The notes under the pieces: model-generated
What the model was told of the DNA's origin: nothing
The model's database searches: none
Seen by the model: only the letters and a program-made list of their open reading frames with translations
Origin: Pelagibius marinus
Lineage (GTDB): Bacteria; Pseudomonadota; Alphaproteobacteria; Kiloniellales; Kiloniellaceae
Assembly (NCBI RefSeq): GCF_014925385.1
Contig: NZ_JACSDK010000008.1
Span: 62,001-126,000 of the forward strand
Direction: 5' to 3'
Length of the DNA stretch: 64,000 nucleotides
Position numbers and translations under genes: made by a program
In this document: piece after piece, positions 36,701 to 44,707 of the stretch
Layout of the letters: each line of letters starts with the position of its first letter
Numbering within the stretch: the stretch's first letter is position 1

Positions 36701-36813
36701 AGGAGACCCTCGCCTGGGCGCACGGCATCTACGTGGAAGTCGTCGACGCCCCGGCGCCGCCCGGCGGCACGGAGCCCGACAAGGGCGTGCTGCCCTTCGC
36801 CAAGGGGGCCTAA
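33796..36813 (+). CDS. glnE: Bifunctional glutamine synthetase adenylyltransferase/deadenylase GlnE
   Basis: A 1005-residue enzyme that adds or removes AMP on glutamine synthetase according to PII status. The two nucleotidyltransferase domains are visible: GMGKLGARELNYSSDIDLIVIFD (about residues 185-215) for removal and ALGKLGSREMTVSSDLDLVFLYD (about 700-720) for addition. Each is followed by a helical regulatory segment (REIEFFCQTQQLIWGG; GLIDLDFLAQYLQL). Length is typical. It is divergent from the AsmA-like gene and followed after seven bases by an atypical GIY-YIG gene, then bcp. Confidence 0.97.
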   Translation: MSKLPYLPDTSALPGAIEPARAEPWLERWNAAAAAAPDPAVSELAQSLAQDPAGQRLLQAIFANSPFLSHCLIADIGLLADVLKQGPELVLKKVLEELKSKTAMLADQAELMKSLRIARRRTAFTIAFADICGFWDVAEVTRALSEFADSAVDAALAGILRQAAARGELGLADAAAPTRDCGIAILGMGKLGARELNYSSDIDLIVIFDPEKVDYRHSRGAPQGLVRLTRDLMRSLDDRTGDGYVFRTDLRLRPDPGAMPLAININSALTYYESLGQNWERAAMIKARPIAGDKGLGAAFLGELRPFVWRKHLDFWAIQDVHSIKRQINAHKGGSVIAINGHNVKLGRGGIREIEFFCQTQQLIWGGRDPALRSSQTKEALAALAESGHIEPQVAEELTEAYYFLRRVEHRLQMIEDQQTHSLPEDDEGVDALAVFLGYDDPAVFREELLRRLRRVEDHYAHLFEESPTLSEPGSLVFTGGEPDPETLATLGGLGFRDGERVWQVVSGWHHGRYRALRSTRSRQLLTELVPVLLKAFGGTQDPDRALLKFDTFVAGLPAGVQLFSMLYNNPNLLELMAEIMGSAPMLADRLDRKPHLLEAVLSPDFFDPIPPAEELSGELEAALTDAQDLQDVLDMTRRWANDRRFQVGVHILRHKSDVDASGRALSDIAEVALRGLYEPAVEDLARSHGRLAGSGLAVVALGKLGSREMTVSSDLDLVFLYDLPAREGQGGNLQSDGPKPLEPQRYYARLAQRMINALSAQTAEGTLYEIDMRLRPSGNAGPIATSLASFRRYYEKDAWTWEHLALTRARVVAGPADICARVEEDLLAIRSAPRDPERLLSEVAAMRRRIYKEHPAATIWSVKYAEGGLIDLDFLAQYLQLRHAAEKPEVLAVSTQLAFPRLAEAGFIAPERAEKLVEATRFLRQVQEALRLTVGPAFDADTLSPLLQAALATSIGIDSFAELRARLEETLAWAHGIYVEVVDAPAPPGGTEPDKGVLPFAKGA

Positions 36814-36820
36814 ACTGGCG

Positions 36821-37279
36821 TTGACCAGCAAAGTCACATGGACCAGAAGCTTGCGCTTGACCAAATCTGACCTGGGTGAAGTGACCAGCGGTTCCGGCAT
36901 CTACCAAGTTCTAAGCCCCGCCTTAAAAATTGGGCGGCTAGGGGCAACAGACAAAGCCGGCATTCTCTACATCGGAGAAGCTAAGAACCCACAGCGTAGA
37001 CTCAAGCTTCTACGTAGAGCACTCCTAGAGACCGATCCTGAGCGCCGCCGCGTCGAACCCCGACATGTTGCTGCCGGCCGATACCGAGCTTTGCCAAGTC
37101 ATGTCATCCGCGCTATTCCAGTGGACACGCTGGAGTTCAAAGTTGCAGCTTGCATTGACCATAAAGGAGCTGAGGAAGAACTCTTGTGGGAATATTTCAT
37201 GAAGTTCGGTGAAGTTCCGCCTTTGAACGGAACTCTCAAGCTGTACCCAAAAGGGACACTGAGGCCATCAGGAGCGTGA
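36821..37279 (+). CDS. GIY-YIG-domain protein, orphan
   Basis: A protein of about 152 residues with GIY in SGIYQVL and YIG in ILYIGEAKN, the two halves of the GIY-YIG nuclease signature. These are followed by a conserved-looking arginine (NPQRRL), a glutamate-rich helix (AEEELLWEYFMKFGE) and an asparagine in PPLNGT. These are the expected catalytic positions, although the spacing between the two halves is long. The start is uncertain: TTG 36821 is the longest, TTG 36851 and GTG 36881 are alternatives, and no ATG exists in frame. Base composition is markedly lower in GC than glnE and bcp on either side, which suggests transfer. Small stand-alone GIY-YIG proteins include mobile-element and repair nucleases; role unknown. 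Confidence 0.65.
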   Translation: MTSKVTWTRSLRLTKSDLGEVTSGSGIYQVLSPALKIGRLGATDKAGILYIGEAKNPQRRLKLLRRALLETDPERRRVEPRHVAAGRYRALPSHVIRAIPVDTLEFKVAACIDHKGAEEELLWEYFMKFGEVPPLNGTLKLYPKGTLRPSGA

Positions 37280-37379
37280 GCCCGCGCAGCCGCTTGATCT
37301 CGCCCGGCAGCGGGCAATGTCATAAAAGCATCACCATCCCCGATGCATCGTCTCGAACGGAAAACAGGAAACGTTGAAC

Positions 37380-37841
37380 ATGCCTGAACTCGGAAAGAAA
37401 GCGCCGGCCTTCACCATGCCGACCGACGGCGGCGGCGAGATCTCCTTGAAGAACCTCAAGGGGCAGAAGGTGGTGCTCTATTTCTATCCGAAGGACGATA
37501 CCCCCGGCTGCACCAAGGAAGCCTGCGGCTTCCGCGACGCCCTGCCGGACTTCACCAAGGTCGACGCGGTAATCATCGGCGTCTCCAAGGACACCGTCGC
37601 CAAACACGAAAGGTTCAAGGAGAAGTATGACCTGCCCTTCACCCTGGCCTCCGACGAGGACGGCAAGGTCTGCGAGGCCTACGGCACCTGGATCGAGAAA
37701 TCCATGTACGGGCGCAAATACATGGGCATCGACCGCTCGACCTTCCTGATCGACGAGAACGGCATCCTGCGCGGCGAGTGGCGCAAGGTGAAGGTGAAGG
37801 GCCACGTCGAGGAAGTCCTCGAAGCCGCCCAGGCGCTCTGA
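37380..37841 (+). CDS. bcp: Bcp-type thioredoxin-dependent peroxiredoxin
   Basis: A 153-residue atypical 2-Cys peroxiredoxin reducing hydrogen peroxide and organic peroxides in the cytoplasm. The active site DDTPGCTKEACGFRD holds the peroxidatic C44 and a resolving C49 five residues later, the Bcp/PrxQ signature. GVSKDTVAKHERF and DRSTFLIDENG are typical. ATG 37380 has AGGAAA upstream; a TTG two codons earlier is less likely. The DUF455 gene starts nine bases after its stop, so the two are probably co-transcribed. Confidence 0.95.
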   Translation: MPELGKKAPAFTMPTDGGGEISLKNLKGQKVVLYFYPKDDTPGCTKEACGFRDALPDFTKVDAVIIGVSKDTVAKHERFKEKYDLPFTLASDEDGKVCEAYGTWIEKSMYGRKYMGIDRSTFLIDENGILRGEWRKVKVKGHVEEVLEAAQAL

Positions 37842-37850
37842 GGGGACCAG

Positions 37851-38648
37851 GTGATCACCCTCGCCACGCAGGCGGTCGCCATCCTGGAGACCGCCGACCC
37901 CCTGGCCAAGGCGGCGCTGGCGCGGGAAACCGCCAGCGCCTGGCGCGCCGGGACCATCGCCGAGGTCGGCAGCGCCCGGCCGCCGACACGCCCGGCCCGG
38001 CCCGCGCGCCCGGAGTTGAAGCGGCCCGGCGAGGTGCCCAAGCGCAAGATCAACCGCGGCACCGCCGGGCGCGGCGCGCTGCTGCACGCTCTGGCGCACA
38101 TCGAGCTGAACGCCATCGACCTGGCCGCCGACATCGTCGCCCGCTTCACCGCCGAGGCCCTGCCCCGCCCATTTTACGACGACTGGGTGCGGGTCGCCGA
38201 CGAGGAGGCAAAGCACTACCTGCTGCTGATCGAGCGGCTGACGTCGCTTGGCCTGACCTACGGCGACCTGCCGGCCCACGACGGCCTGTGGCAGGCTGCC
38301 GAAGAGACCGCCCACGACCTGCTGGCGCGCCTGGCGGTGGTGCCGCTGGTGCTGGAGGCGCGCGGGCTGGACGTCACGCCGGCGATGATCGTCAAGCTGC
38401 AGGCGGCCGAGGACGGCGACAGCGCCGCCGCCCTGCAGGTGATCTATGAGGAAGAGATCGGCCACGTGGCCATCGGCAAGCGCTGGTTCGACCATCTCTG
38501 CGCCCGGCGCGGCCTCGGCTCGCAGGAGACCTGGCACAACCTGGTGCGGCGCCATTTCAAGGGCCAGTTGAAACCGCCCTTCAACGACACCGCCCGCCAC
38601 CTGGCCGGCTTTCCCGCCCACTACTACGGCGCGCTTGCAGCGGATTGA
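37851..38648 (+). CDS. DUF455 ferritin-like-fold protein
   Basis: A 265-residue protein of the DUF455 family, a group with a ferritin-like four-helix arrangement and conserved acidic/histidine residues. Visible here are ALLHALAHIELNAIDLA, DDWVRVADEEAKHYLLL, an LEARGLDVTP turn and YEEEIGHVAIGKRWF, each providing E/H pairs that could bind two metals. The biochemical role is not established. It starts at GTG 37851 with GGGGACCAG in front and is closely linked to bcp, which hints at a redox or metal-related job but does not prove it. A basic Pro/Arg linker occupies residues 42-65. Confidence 0.88.
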   Translation: MITLATQAVAILETADPLAKAALARETASAWRAGTIAEVGSARPPTRPARPARPELKRPGEVPKRKINRGTAGRGALLHALAHIELNAIDLAADIVARFTAEALPRPFYDDWVRVADEEAKHYLLLIERLTSLGLTYGDLPAHDGLWQAAEETAHDLLARLAVVPLVLEARGLDVTPAMIVKLQAAEDGDSAAALQVIYEEEIGHVAIGKRWFDHLCARRGLGSQETWHNLVRRHFKGQLKPPFNDTARHLAGFPAHYYGALAAD

Positions 38649-38729
38649 GCCGCTTCCAGCTTTCGGCATGGCTCCTCTGCCGCCTGGGCGTTTGACCGCA
38701 CCGCCGCCAGCAGGTAGAGCCTCTGTCCC

Positions 38730-39701
38730 ATGACGGCAGACGACAGCCCCCGGAAAACCGCCGCGGCGCAGGAAAAGCGCTGGCTCGGCCTCAGCGAGCA
38801 CCAGCTTGCGATGATCCTGCTGTTCATCGCCCCGGCGCTGTTCTGCTCCAACATGCTGACGGCACGCCTGGTGCACGACATCTTCCCGCCGGTGGCCCTC
38901 GCCTTCTGGCGCTGGACGCTCGCCCTTGGCCTTCTGCTGCCCTTCACCGCGGCGACGCTCTGGCAGTATCGCTATGCCGCACTGAAGGAATGGCGCGATC
39001 TCCTCGTCCTCGGCGCTCTCGGCATGGGGGCCTGCGGCGCTTTCGTCTACATCGGGGCGGACACCACCTCCGCCACCAACATCGGCCTCATCTACTCGGT
39101 CTCCCCGATCCTGATCGTCATCCTGGCGCGGGTCTTCTACAACGAGCCGCTGAGCCTGCTGCAAAGCGCCGGCGTGCTGCTGTCGCTGGCCGGCGTGGTC
39201 GCCATCGTGTGCCGCGGCAACGTCGAGGTCCTGATGACCCTCAGCTTCGCGGTCGGCGACTTCTGGACCGTCGGCGCCATGGCGGCCTGGGCGGTCTACT
39301 GCATCCTGCTGCAACACCGGCGCTCGGACCTGCCGATGATGGCGCGCTTCTCCGCCATCGTCATCGGCGGCATCCTGGTACTGCTGCCCTTCACCGTGGC
39401 GGAGGGGCTCAGCGGCGAGTTGCCGGCGCTGGAGCCGCGCAGCTTCCTGATCGTCGCCTTCCTGGCCATCGTTCCGTCCTTCGGCGCCTACCAGGTCTAT
39501 GGTCTGGTCCAGCGCATTCTCGGGGCGGGGCCGACCAGCCTGCTGATGTACCTCTTCCCGCTTTACAACGGCGTGCTGGCCTACCTGCTGCTCGGCGAGG
39601 AACTGCGCAGCTACCACCTGATCGGCGCCGCCCTGGTGCTGCCGGGGATCTACCTGGCCACCCGCAAGGCGGCGGCCAAAAAAACTCCGCCTCCCGAATA
39701 G
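38730..39701 (+). CDS. EamA/DMT-family transporter
   Basis: A 323-residue inner-membrane transporter with ten hydrophobic segments in two EamA repeats (about 20-150 and 165-305). Hallmarks are PPVALAFWRWTLALGLLLP in helix 2, NIGLIYSVSPILIVILARVF, and the second-repeat EELRSYHLIGAALVLPGIYL. The family exports amino acids, metabolites or drugs; the substrate is not predictable. The C-terminus is a short Lys/Ala tail. It lies 81 bases after DUF455 on the same strand and faces the minus-strand P450 cluster. A second, unrelated-looking EamA gene is at 53452. Confidence 0.93.
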   Translation: MTADDSPRKTAAAQEKRWLGLSEHQLAMILLFIAPALFCSNMLTARLVHDIFPPVALAFWRWTLALGLLLPFTAATLWQYRYAALKEWRDLLVLGALGMGACGAFVYIGADTTSATNIGLIYSVSPILIVILARVFYNEPLSLLQSAGVLLSLAGVVAIVCRGNVEVLMTLSFAVGDFWTVGAMAAWAVYCILLQHRRSDLPMMARFSAIVIGGILVLLPFTVAEGLSGELPALEPRSFLIVAFLAIVPSFGAYQVYGLVQRILGAGPTSLLMYLFPLYNGVLAYLLLGEELRSYHLIGAALVLPGIYLATRKAAAKKTPPPE

Positions 39702-39903
39702 CAGCGGGCCACCCAGTCCAAAGGACCGGGCAAAGCTGCAATCTCCTCGGCGTGGCGGGCGCCATGCGCAGCGGCGCTTCCCCGCTGCAACACATGTTCA
39801 GCTGCTCTCCCGAGGCAATCCCGTCGTTCGCGGCTGCCGCACCCTGACCCCGCAGGTCGCCCTCTTCGCCCAGTACGCGGGCTGCGACCACTCCCGCTTT
39901 CGC

Positions 39904-40659
39904 TCAGGCCGCGCCCTGCGACAAGGCGGCCTCCAAACCGCCGTCGAAGCCGGCGTCGAAGAGCCGCGCGGCCAAGGGGTTCTGGTTGCCGTGGCTGAGT
40001 TCGGTCAGGCAGACCAGCTCGTCACCGGCCGCATAGCCGGGATTGGCCTGCAGGAAAAACTGCACGTCGGGCCGGCGTCGGTCCTTTTCCGGAATCTCCG
40101 CCCAGTCTTCCTTCAGATGACCGCGGGATTCGGGGAAGTGCACGACCCCCGTTTCCGGATTGTAGAACTCCCCGAACTTCTCGGTCGCCAGCTGGTCGAT
40201 CAGCGCCTTTGTTTCGGCCGGAGTCTGACGATTGTGCGCCGGGTAGAAGACCCGGTAGAAAGCCCTCAGGTAGCGGTAGGTGCGGTGGCCCTTCACCAGC
40301 AGGAGCCAGTACAGCGGCACCTCCGGCGATTCCGACTTCAGCGCGCCGGAGAAATGGATCCAGGTAAAGGCCAGGGCCTGCTGACCCCAGTGATCCTGAT
40401 GCACGATGGTGTCGCCGGAGTACATGATCCGGACCCGCTTGCCGGTCAGCGCTTCCTCCCAGACCTTGATGGAGGAGAAGCCCTGCAGCGTGCCGTCGTC
40501 GTCGCGCAGGATCACCGCATACTGCTTGTCTTCGAGATCGCCGAAGAACAGCTCCTCGCTGGTGCCGCCGTAGTACTGTTCATAGAGCTTGAACATCGCC
40601 GCCCGCGTCGCCCGGTCCAGGCCCGCCGTCCGCTCCACGCGCCCCTTCAGTTCACCCAT
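39904..40659 (-). CDS. GNAT-like protein of the P450 cluster, function unknown
   Basis: A 251-residue soluble protein. The pattern of a short N-terminal helix pair, the strand sequence QYAVILRDDDGTLQGFSSIKVWE, a receptor strand RVRIMYSGDTIVHQDHWGQQAL and a following helix reminded me of an acyl-CoA N-acyltransferase (GNAT) fold. However, the canonical R/Q-x-x-G-x-G/A loop is not obvious; QDHWGQQ is the nearest candidate. The later half (HRTYRYLRAFYRVFYPAHN, EFYNPETGVVHFPE) is specific and unfamiliar. It is the last gene of a three-gene minus-strand unit with a P450 and a phenylacetate-CoA-ligase-like enzyme, 21 bases after the latter. In that context it could transfer the activated acyl group, which is inference. 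Confidence 0.65.
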   Translation of the reverse strand: MGELKGRVERTAGLDRATRAAMFKLYEQYYGGTSEELFFGDLEDKQYAVILRDDDGTLQGFSSIKVWEEALTGKRVRIMYSGDTIVHQDHWGQQALAFTWIHFSGALKSESPEVPLYWLLLVKGHRTYRYLRAFYRVFYPAHNRQTPAETKALIDQLATEKFGEFYNPETGVVHFPESRGHLKEDWAEIPEKDRRRPDVQFFLQANPGYAAGDELVCLTELSHGNQNPLAARLFDAGFDGGLEAALSQGAA

Positions 40660-40680
40660 ACTGCGCCGCGCTCCATGTTG

Positions 40681-42057
40681 CTAGACGTCCACCTTGGAGA
40701 TGAACTCTTCGTACTTCCCGCGCGGGCCCAGAGGTATCTCATCGAGGTAGGTGAAGGTGATGCGAAATGGATGCCCGAGATTGCGCACCATCAGTTCGCG
40801 CGTCGCCTCTTCCTGCTCCGGCGTCAACGGTGCGGAGACCACCATGCGCTTCTCGATCTCGTCGAGGCTGTGCTGGATGAACTGGAACTGGAGAACCTCC
40901 GGCGTGATCGCCTTGTATTCGTCGTGGTTCCCGAAGTAGGGGAAGACCGTCGAGCCGTCAGGCAACGCCAGGCGGTTGCGCTGGCGCCCGAGGATGCGGT
41001 TTATGACCGGCAGGCCGCGCCCACAGGCGCAGGGCGCCCCGGCCTCCGCGTAGTCACCCAGCTGATAGCGGATCAGCGGCGTCGCGAAGTTGTGCAGGCA
41101 GGTAATGAGCACCCGCCCCACTTCGCCGGGGGCGCAGGGCTTGCCGTCGTCATCGACGACCTCCACCAACGCATTCTCCGACTGCACGTGATAGACCTCG
41201 TGCTCCGGGCACTGGATGGTCAGGTAGCCGGCCTCCTCGCAGCTGTAGGAGTCCTTCAAGGGCACGTCCCAGGCTTGGCGCACCAGGTCGCGCGCCTGCT
41301 GCGTCACCGTCTCGCCCACCGTCAGCACCTGCTTCAGGTTGGGGAATTCGATCCCCTTGTCGATGCAGTGCTTAGCCAGGGCCATGAGGTTGGAGGGAAA
41401 GGAAATCAGGTAGTCGGGCCGTTCGCGGAGCATCCAGTCGACCTGCTCGTGCAGCTCGCAGGCGATGTTCAGCATAACCGCCGGACCAGTGGGATAGATC
41501 GCCCCGGACGCAGGCCCCCAGCTTTCGCCGTGACTGCCCGCAGGCGCCATGGCCACGCCCTTGCGCGCCCAGCGGATGGCCCCCAGCTTGGCGCCGAAGT
41601 CGCGGCCCTGCCAGAAGTGCTCGCGCATGACGCCGGCGCGCCAGAACAGGCCCGTAATCTCGGTGCCGTACATGCGCACCGCCCGGCCGGTCGAGCCCGA
41701 GGTTTCAATGTGATGGCGCTTGCCGTGCGACTTCGGCAGGGCGGTCGCATGGATAGCCTCCCCGGCGGCCTGCAGTTCTTCGCGCTTCAGGATCGGCAGG
41801 CGTGCGAAGGTTTCCCGCGTCACCTCGGCGTTGGGGTCGATGCCGGCCTCGGCAAAACGCTGGCCGTAGAAGGGCACTTTCTGGCCCGCGTGGGCAAAGA
41901 GCAGGCGAAGTTGGCGCGCCTGCTGCGCGAAAAGATCCTCGGGCGACAGCCATTGGGTCTGGTCGAGCTGATAAAGCACCGACAGCAGCAGCGACGCCAT
42001 GCGGCCGGGAATCGCCGGGGTAATGATCCCCGGTACGGTCGAACGTGGTATCGGCAT
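40681..42057 (-). CDS. Phenylacetate-CoA ligase-like adenylate-forming enzyme
   Basis: A 458-residue enzyme of the PaaK branch of the adenylating superfamily. Motifs: the phosphate loop TSGSTGRAV, the YSCEEAGYL substrate/adenylate region, LIRYQLGDYAE, a CACGRGLPVINRILGR hinge-like stretch and the C-terminal lid ending KYEEFISKV. A CxCGRG cluster is common in PaaK-like proteins. Start ATG 42057 has AGAGGGGGAAC upstream; the longer open frame overlaps the P450 gene out of frame. Such enzymes activate aryl or acyl acids as AMP esters, forming CoA thioesters or passing them to a partner. It lies 32 bases after the P450 gene. Substrate unknown. Confidence 0.85.
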   Translation of the reverse strand: MPIPRSTVPGIITPAIPGRMASLLLSVLYQLDQTQWLSPEDLFAQQARQLRLLFAHAGQKVPFYGQRFAEAGIDPNAEVTRETFARLPILKREELQAAGEAIHATALPKSHGKRHHIETSGSTGRAVRMYGTEITGLFWRAGVMREHFWQGRDFGAKLGAIRWARKGVAMAPAGSHGESWGPASGAIYPTGPAVMLNIACELHEQVDWMLRERPDYLISFPSNLMALAKHCIDKGIEFPNLKQVLTVGETVTQQARDLVRQAWDVPLKDSYSCEEAGYLTIQCPEHEVYHVQSENALVEVVDDDGKPCAPGEVGRVLITCLHNFATPLIRYQLGDYAEAGAPCACGRGLPVINRILGRQRNRLALPDGSTVFPYFGNHDEYKAITPEVLQFQFIQHSLDEIEKRMVVSAPLTPEQEEATRELMVRNLGHPFRITFTYLDEIPLGPRGKYEEFISKVDV

Positions 42058-42089
42058 GCTGCGTTCCCCCTCTGCGCCGCTCGCACCCG

Positions 42090-43334
42090 TCAGCGCCGCC
42101 GCACAACGACCGGCAGGCGCTCCAGCCCGCGGATCGAGGAATTGGACTGCCAGCAGGGTACGGCCTCGCGCAGCTCGATGGCGCTGACCCGCTCCAGCAA
42201 CGCGGCGAAGGCGACCTCCCCCTCCAGCTTGGCGAGGCCGTAGCCCAGGCAATGATGGATGCCCTTGCCGAAGGCGAGGCTGGTGCCGTTGCGCCGGCCG
42301 ATGTCCAGGCGGTCCGGTTCCGGAAACTGCGCCGGGTCCCGGTTGGCGGCACCGAAGATGCTGACCACGTAGCTGCCGGCCGGCACCGTCTCGCCGCCAA
42401 TTTCCACCGCGTCGCGCGTCCAGCGGCCGATCTTCTGGATCGGGCTCTCGTAGCGCAGGAACTCGTCGACGGCGCGCTCCATCAGCCCCGGATCGGCGGC
42501 CAGGCGCGCAAACTCCCCGGGATGGCGGATCAGTGACAGCGTGCCGTTGCCGATCAGGTTCTTGGTCGTCTCATGCCCGGCCCACAGCAGAAAGATGCAG
42601 TTGGCCAGGAGTTCCTCCTCGCTCAAGGCGTCGTCGCCGGCGCTGTCCGCCAGCATGGCCGAGATGAGGTCGTCGCGCGGCGCGCGGCGGCGCGCGGCGA
42701 TCAGCGCCGACATATAGGCCGTCAGCTCTTCGGTGGCGGGAATGCCGGTGGCGAGTTCCTCCGCGTGACCGGTGTCCAGCGCGCGGGTCAGCTGTCCGGA
42801 CCAGTCCTTCAGCTTGTCGTAGTCCTCCGCCGGTACGCCGAGAATGCGCGAGATCACGATGACCGGCAGGGGATAGGCGAAGTCCGCTATGAGGTCGATG
42901 TCGGCGCCGGCCAGCGCCGCGTCGAGCAGCTGTCCGGCGATGACGCCGATGTCGCCGCGCAGGGAGGCGACCAGCTTGGGGGTGAAGGCCTTGCCTGCCA
43001 GGCGGCGCAGGCGGGTGTGAGCCGGCGGATCCATGAACACCATCCAGCGGCTCAACATGCGGTCCAGGGGCGTCGCCGCCCGCGCCTGACCGCTGATCGG
43101 ATTCGCCCCGATCGGCGACTGACGCTGGAAGCGCTGGTCGGTCAACACCATGGCGACGTCGGCGAAGCGGGTCAGGTACCAGTCGCCCCAGGGGCTGGGG
43201 TAGACCGGCGCCGCCGCGCGCAAGGCATGATAGTGGGGATAGGGGTCATCGATGGTGGCGGGGGCGTCGAAGTCGATCGCAGCGCCGCCGGCCGGCGCCG
43301 CCGTTTCCGCTATCCCCTTGTCAAGCTTCACCAT
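42090..43334 (-). CDS. Cytochrome P450
   Basis: A 414-residue soluble bacterial class I P450. Visible motifs are the I-helix AGHETT, the K-helix ExxR in EFLRYESP, and the heme-ligand loop FGKGIHHCLG with C362 as the thiolate. Length is normal, and no membrane anchor is seen. It would need a ferredoxin and reductase; none is adjacent, though fdx at 22.5 kb is a far candidate only. It is the first gene of a unit with an adenylating enzyme and a GNAT-like protein, suggesting oxidation and activation of a small acid. The substrate is unknown. Confidence 0.95.
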   Translation of the reverse strand: MVKLDKGIAETAAPAGGAAIDFDAPATIDDPYPHYHALRAAAPVYPSPWGDWYLTRFADVAMVLTDQRFQRQSPIGANPISGQARAATPLDRMLSRWMVFMDPPAHTRLRRLAGKAFTPKLVASLRGDIGVIAGQLLDAALAGADIDLIADFAYPLPVIVISRILGVPAEDYDKLKDWSGQLTRALDTGHAEELATGIPATEELTAYMSALIAARRRAPRDDLISAMLADSAGDDALSEEELLANCIFLLWAGHETTKNLIGNGTLSLIRHPGEFARLAADPGLMERAVDEFLRYESPIQKIGRWTRDAVEIGGETVPAGSYVVSIFGAANRDPAQFPEPDRLDIGRRNGTSLAFGKGIHHCLGYGLAKLEGEVAFAALLERVSAIELREAVPCWQSNSSIRGLERLPVVVRRR

Positions 43335-43466
43335 TTCTTCCCCCGCCGCCGCTGGTCAGCGGCCTGCAGTCTGCCAACCCCGGGTTAACAAATGCATGAC
43401 CAGAGCATGACTAGAGCGTTCCGGCGCCGAGGGAAACCGTTCTGACGGGGTAAGCCCCGAGAGGAT

Positions 43467-44595
43467 TCAGGCCTCGGCCCCGCTCTCCGCCGAGCCCCGG
43501 TCCAGGCGCGCCGCCAGGGACGCCTCCAGAAAGGCGTCGATATCGCCGTCCAGCACGCCCTGGGCGTTGCCCTTTTCCACCGCCGTGCGCAGGTCCTTCA
43601 CCATCTGGTAGGGCTGCAGCACGTAGGAGCGGATCTGGTGCCCCCAGCCGATGTCGGTCTTGGACTCCGCCTCCGCCTGGGCCTCGGCCTCGCGCTTCTG
43701 CAGCTCGTGCTCGTAGAGGCGCGCGCGCAGCATGGACCAGGCCTGGGCCCGGTTCTTGTGCTGCGAGCGGTCGTTCTGGCACTGCACCACGATGCCCGTG
43801 GGCAGGTGGGTAATGCGGATCGCGGAATCGGTCTTGTTCACGTGCTGCCCGCCGGCGCCCGAGGCGCGGTAGGTGTCGATGCGCACGTCCTTGTCCTCGA
43901 CCTCGACTTCGATGGCGTCGTCGACGACCGGATAGACCCAGACCGAGGCGAAGGAGGTATGGCGGCGCGCCTGGGAATCGAAGGGCGAGATGCGGACCAG
44001 GCGGTGCACGCCCGACTCGGTCTTCAACCAACCGTAGGCGTTCTGCCCGATCACCTTCACCGAGGCCGACTTGATCCCCGCCTCTTCGCCGGCGCTTTCT
44101 TCCAGCCACTCGATCTTATAGCCGTGCTGCTCGGCCCAACGCACATACATGCGCAGCAGCATCTGCGCCCAATCCTGGGCCTCGGTGCCGCCGGCGCCGG
44201 CGTTGACTTCCAGATAGCAGTCGTTGCCGTCGGCCTCGCCGGAGAGCAGGCTCTCCAGCTGCCGCTTGGCGGCGCGCGCCTGCAGGGACTCGAGCTGGCC
44301 CTGGGCCTCCTGGATGCTGTCCTCGTCGTCCTCGGCCTCGCCCAGCTCGGCCAGGGTGACGGCGTCCTCCAGCTCGCTCTCGATGGCGTGGAACTCCTTC
44401 AGCGACTGCTCCAGGTGGGTGCGCTCGCGCATCACCTTCTGGGCGCTCTCCGGGTCGTTCCAGAGCTCGGGGTTCTCGGCCTCGGCGTTCAGCTCGTCGA
44501 GGCGCAGCGTCGCGGCATCGACGTCAAAGATGCCTCCTCAGCAGGGCCAACGACTGACGAACCTCGTCTGCCACCGCTTGGATTTCGGCGCGCAT
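43467..44595 (-). CDS. prfB: Peptide chain release factor 2 (with programmed +1 frameshift)
   Basis: RF2 recognises UAA and UGA stop codons and releases the peptide with its GGQ loop (GAGGQHVNK). The complete gene begins at ATG 44595 ([23 protein letters not shown]), reads 23 codons, then meets TGA in CTTTGAC. After a +1 slip it continues as [17 protein letters not shown] and runs to 43467, giving about 375 residues. The main-frame part alone looks as if it starts at an internal ATG at 44435, which is misleading. It lies downstream of mrcA on the same strand, a conserved alphaproteobacterial order. Autoregulation by release-factor level is established for this site type. Confidence 0.95.
44523..44538 (-). 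promoter_or_regulatory. prfB programmed +1 frameshift site
   Basis: AGG AGG CAT CTT TGA C: an internal ribosome-site-like AGGAGG three bases before the slippery CTT and an in-frame TGA followed by C. These are all the elements of the classic RF2 frameshift signal. Confidence 0.95.
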
Positions 44596-44707
44596 AAGCA
44601 CTCCTTGATCGGTCTCTAAGAAGCCGCCGTCCGGACCTCTTCCGGGCCGGCGGACGGCTTTGCCGGGAATCTTGTAGGGGTTTCAGGGCCGCGCGGACAG
44701 CCCCCCC

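Noticed and set aside
44435-44595. Apparent N-terminal truncation of RF2
   Set aside because: The missing N-terminus is present upstream and joined by the programmed +1 frameshift, so the gene is complete.
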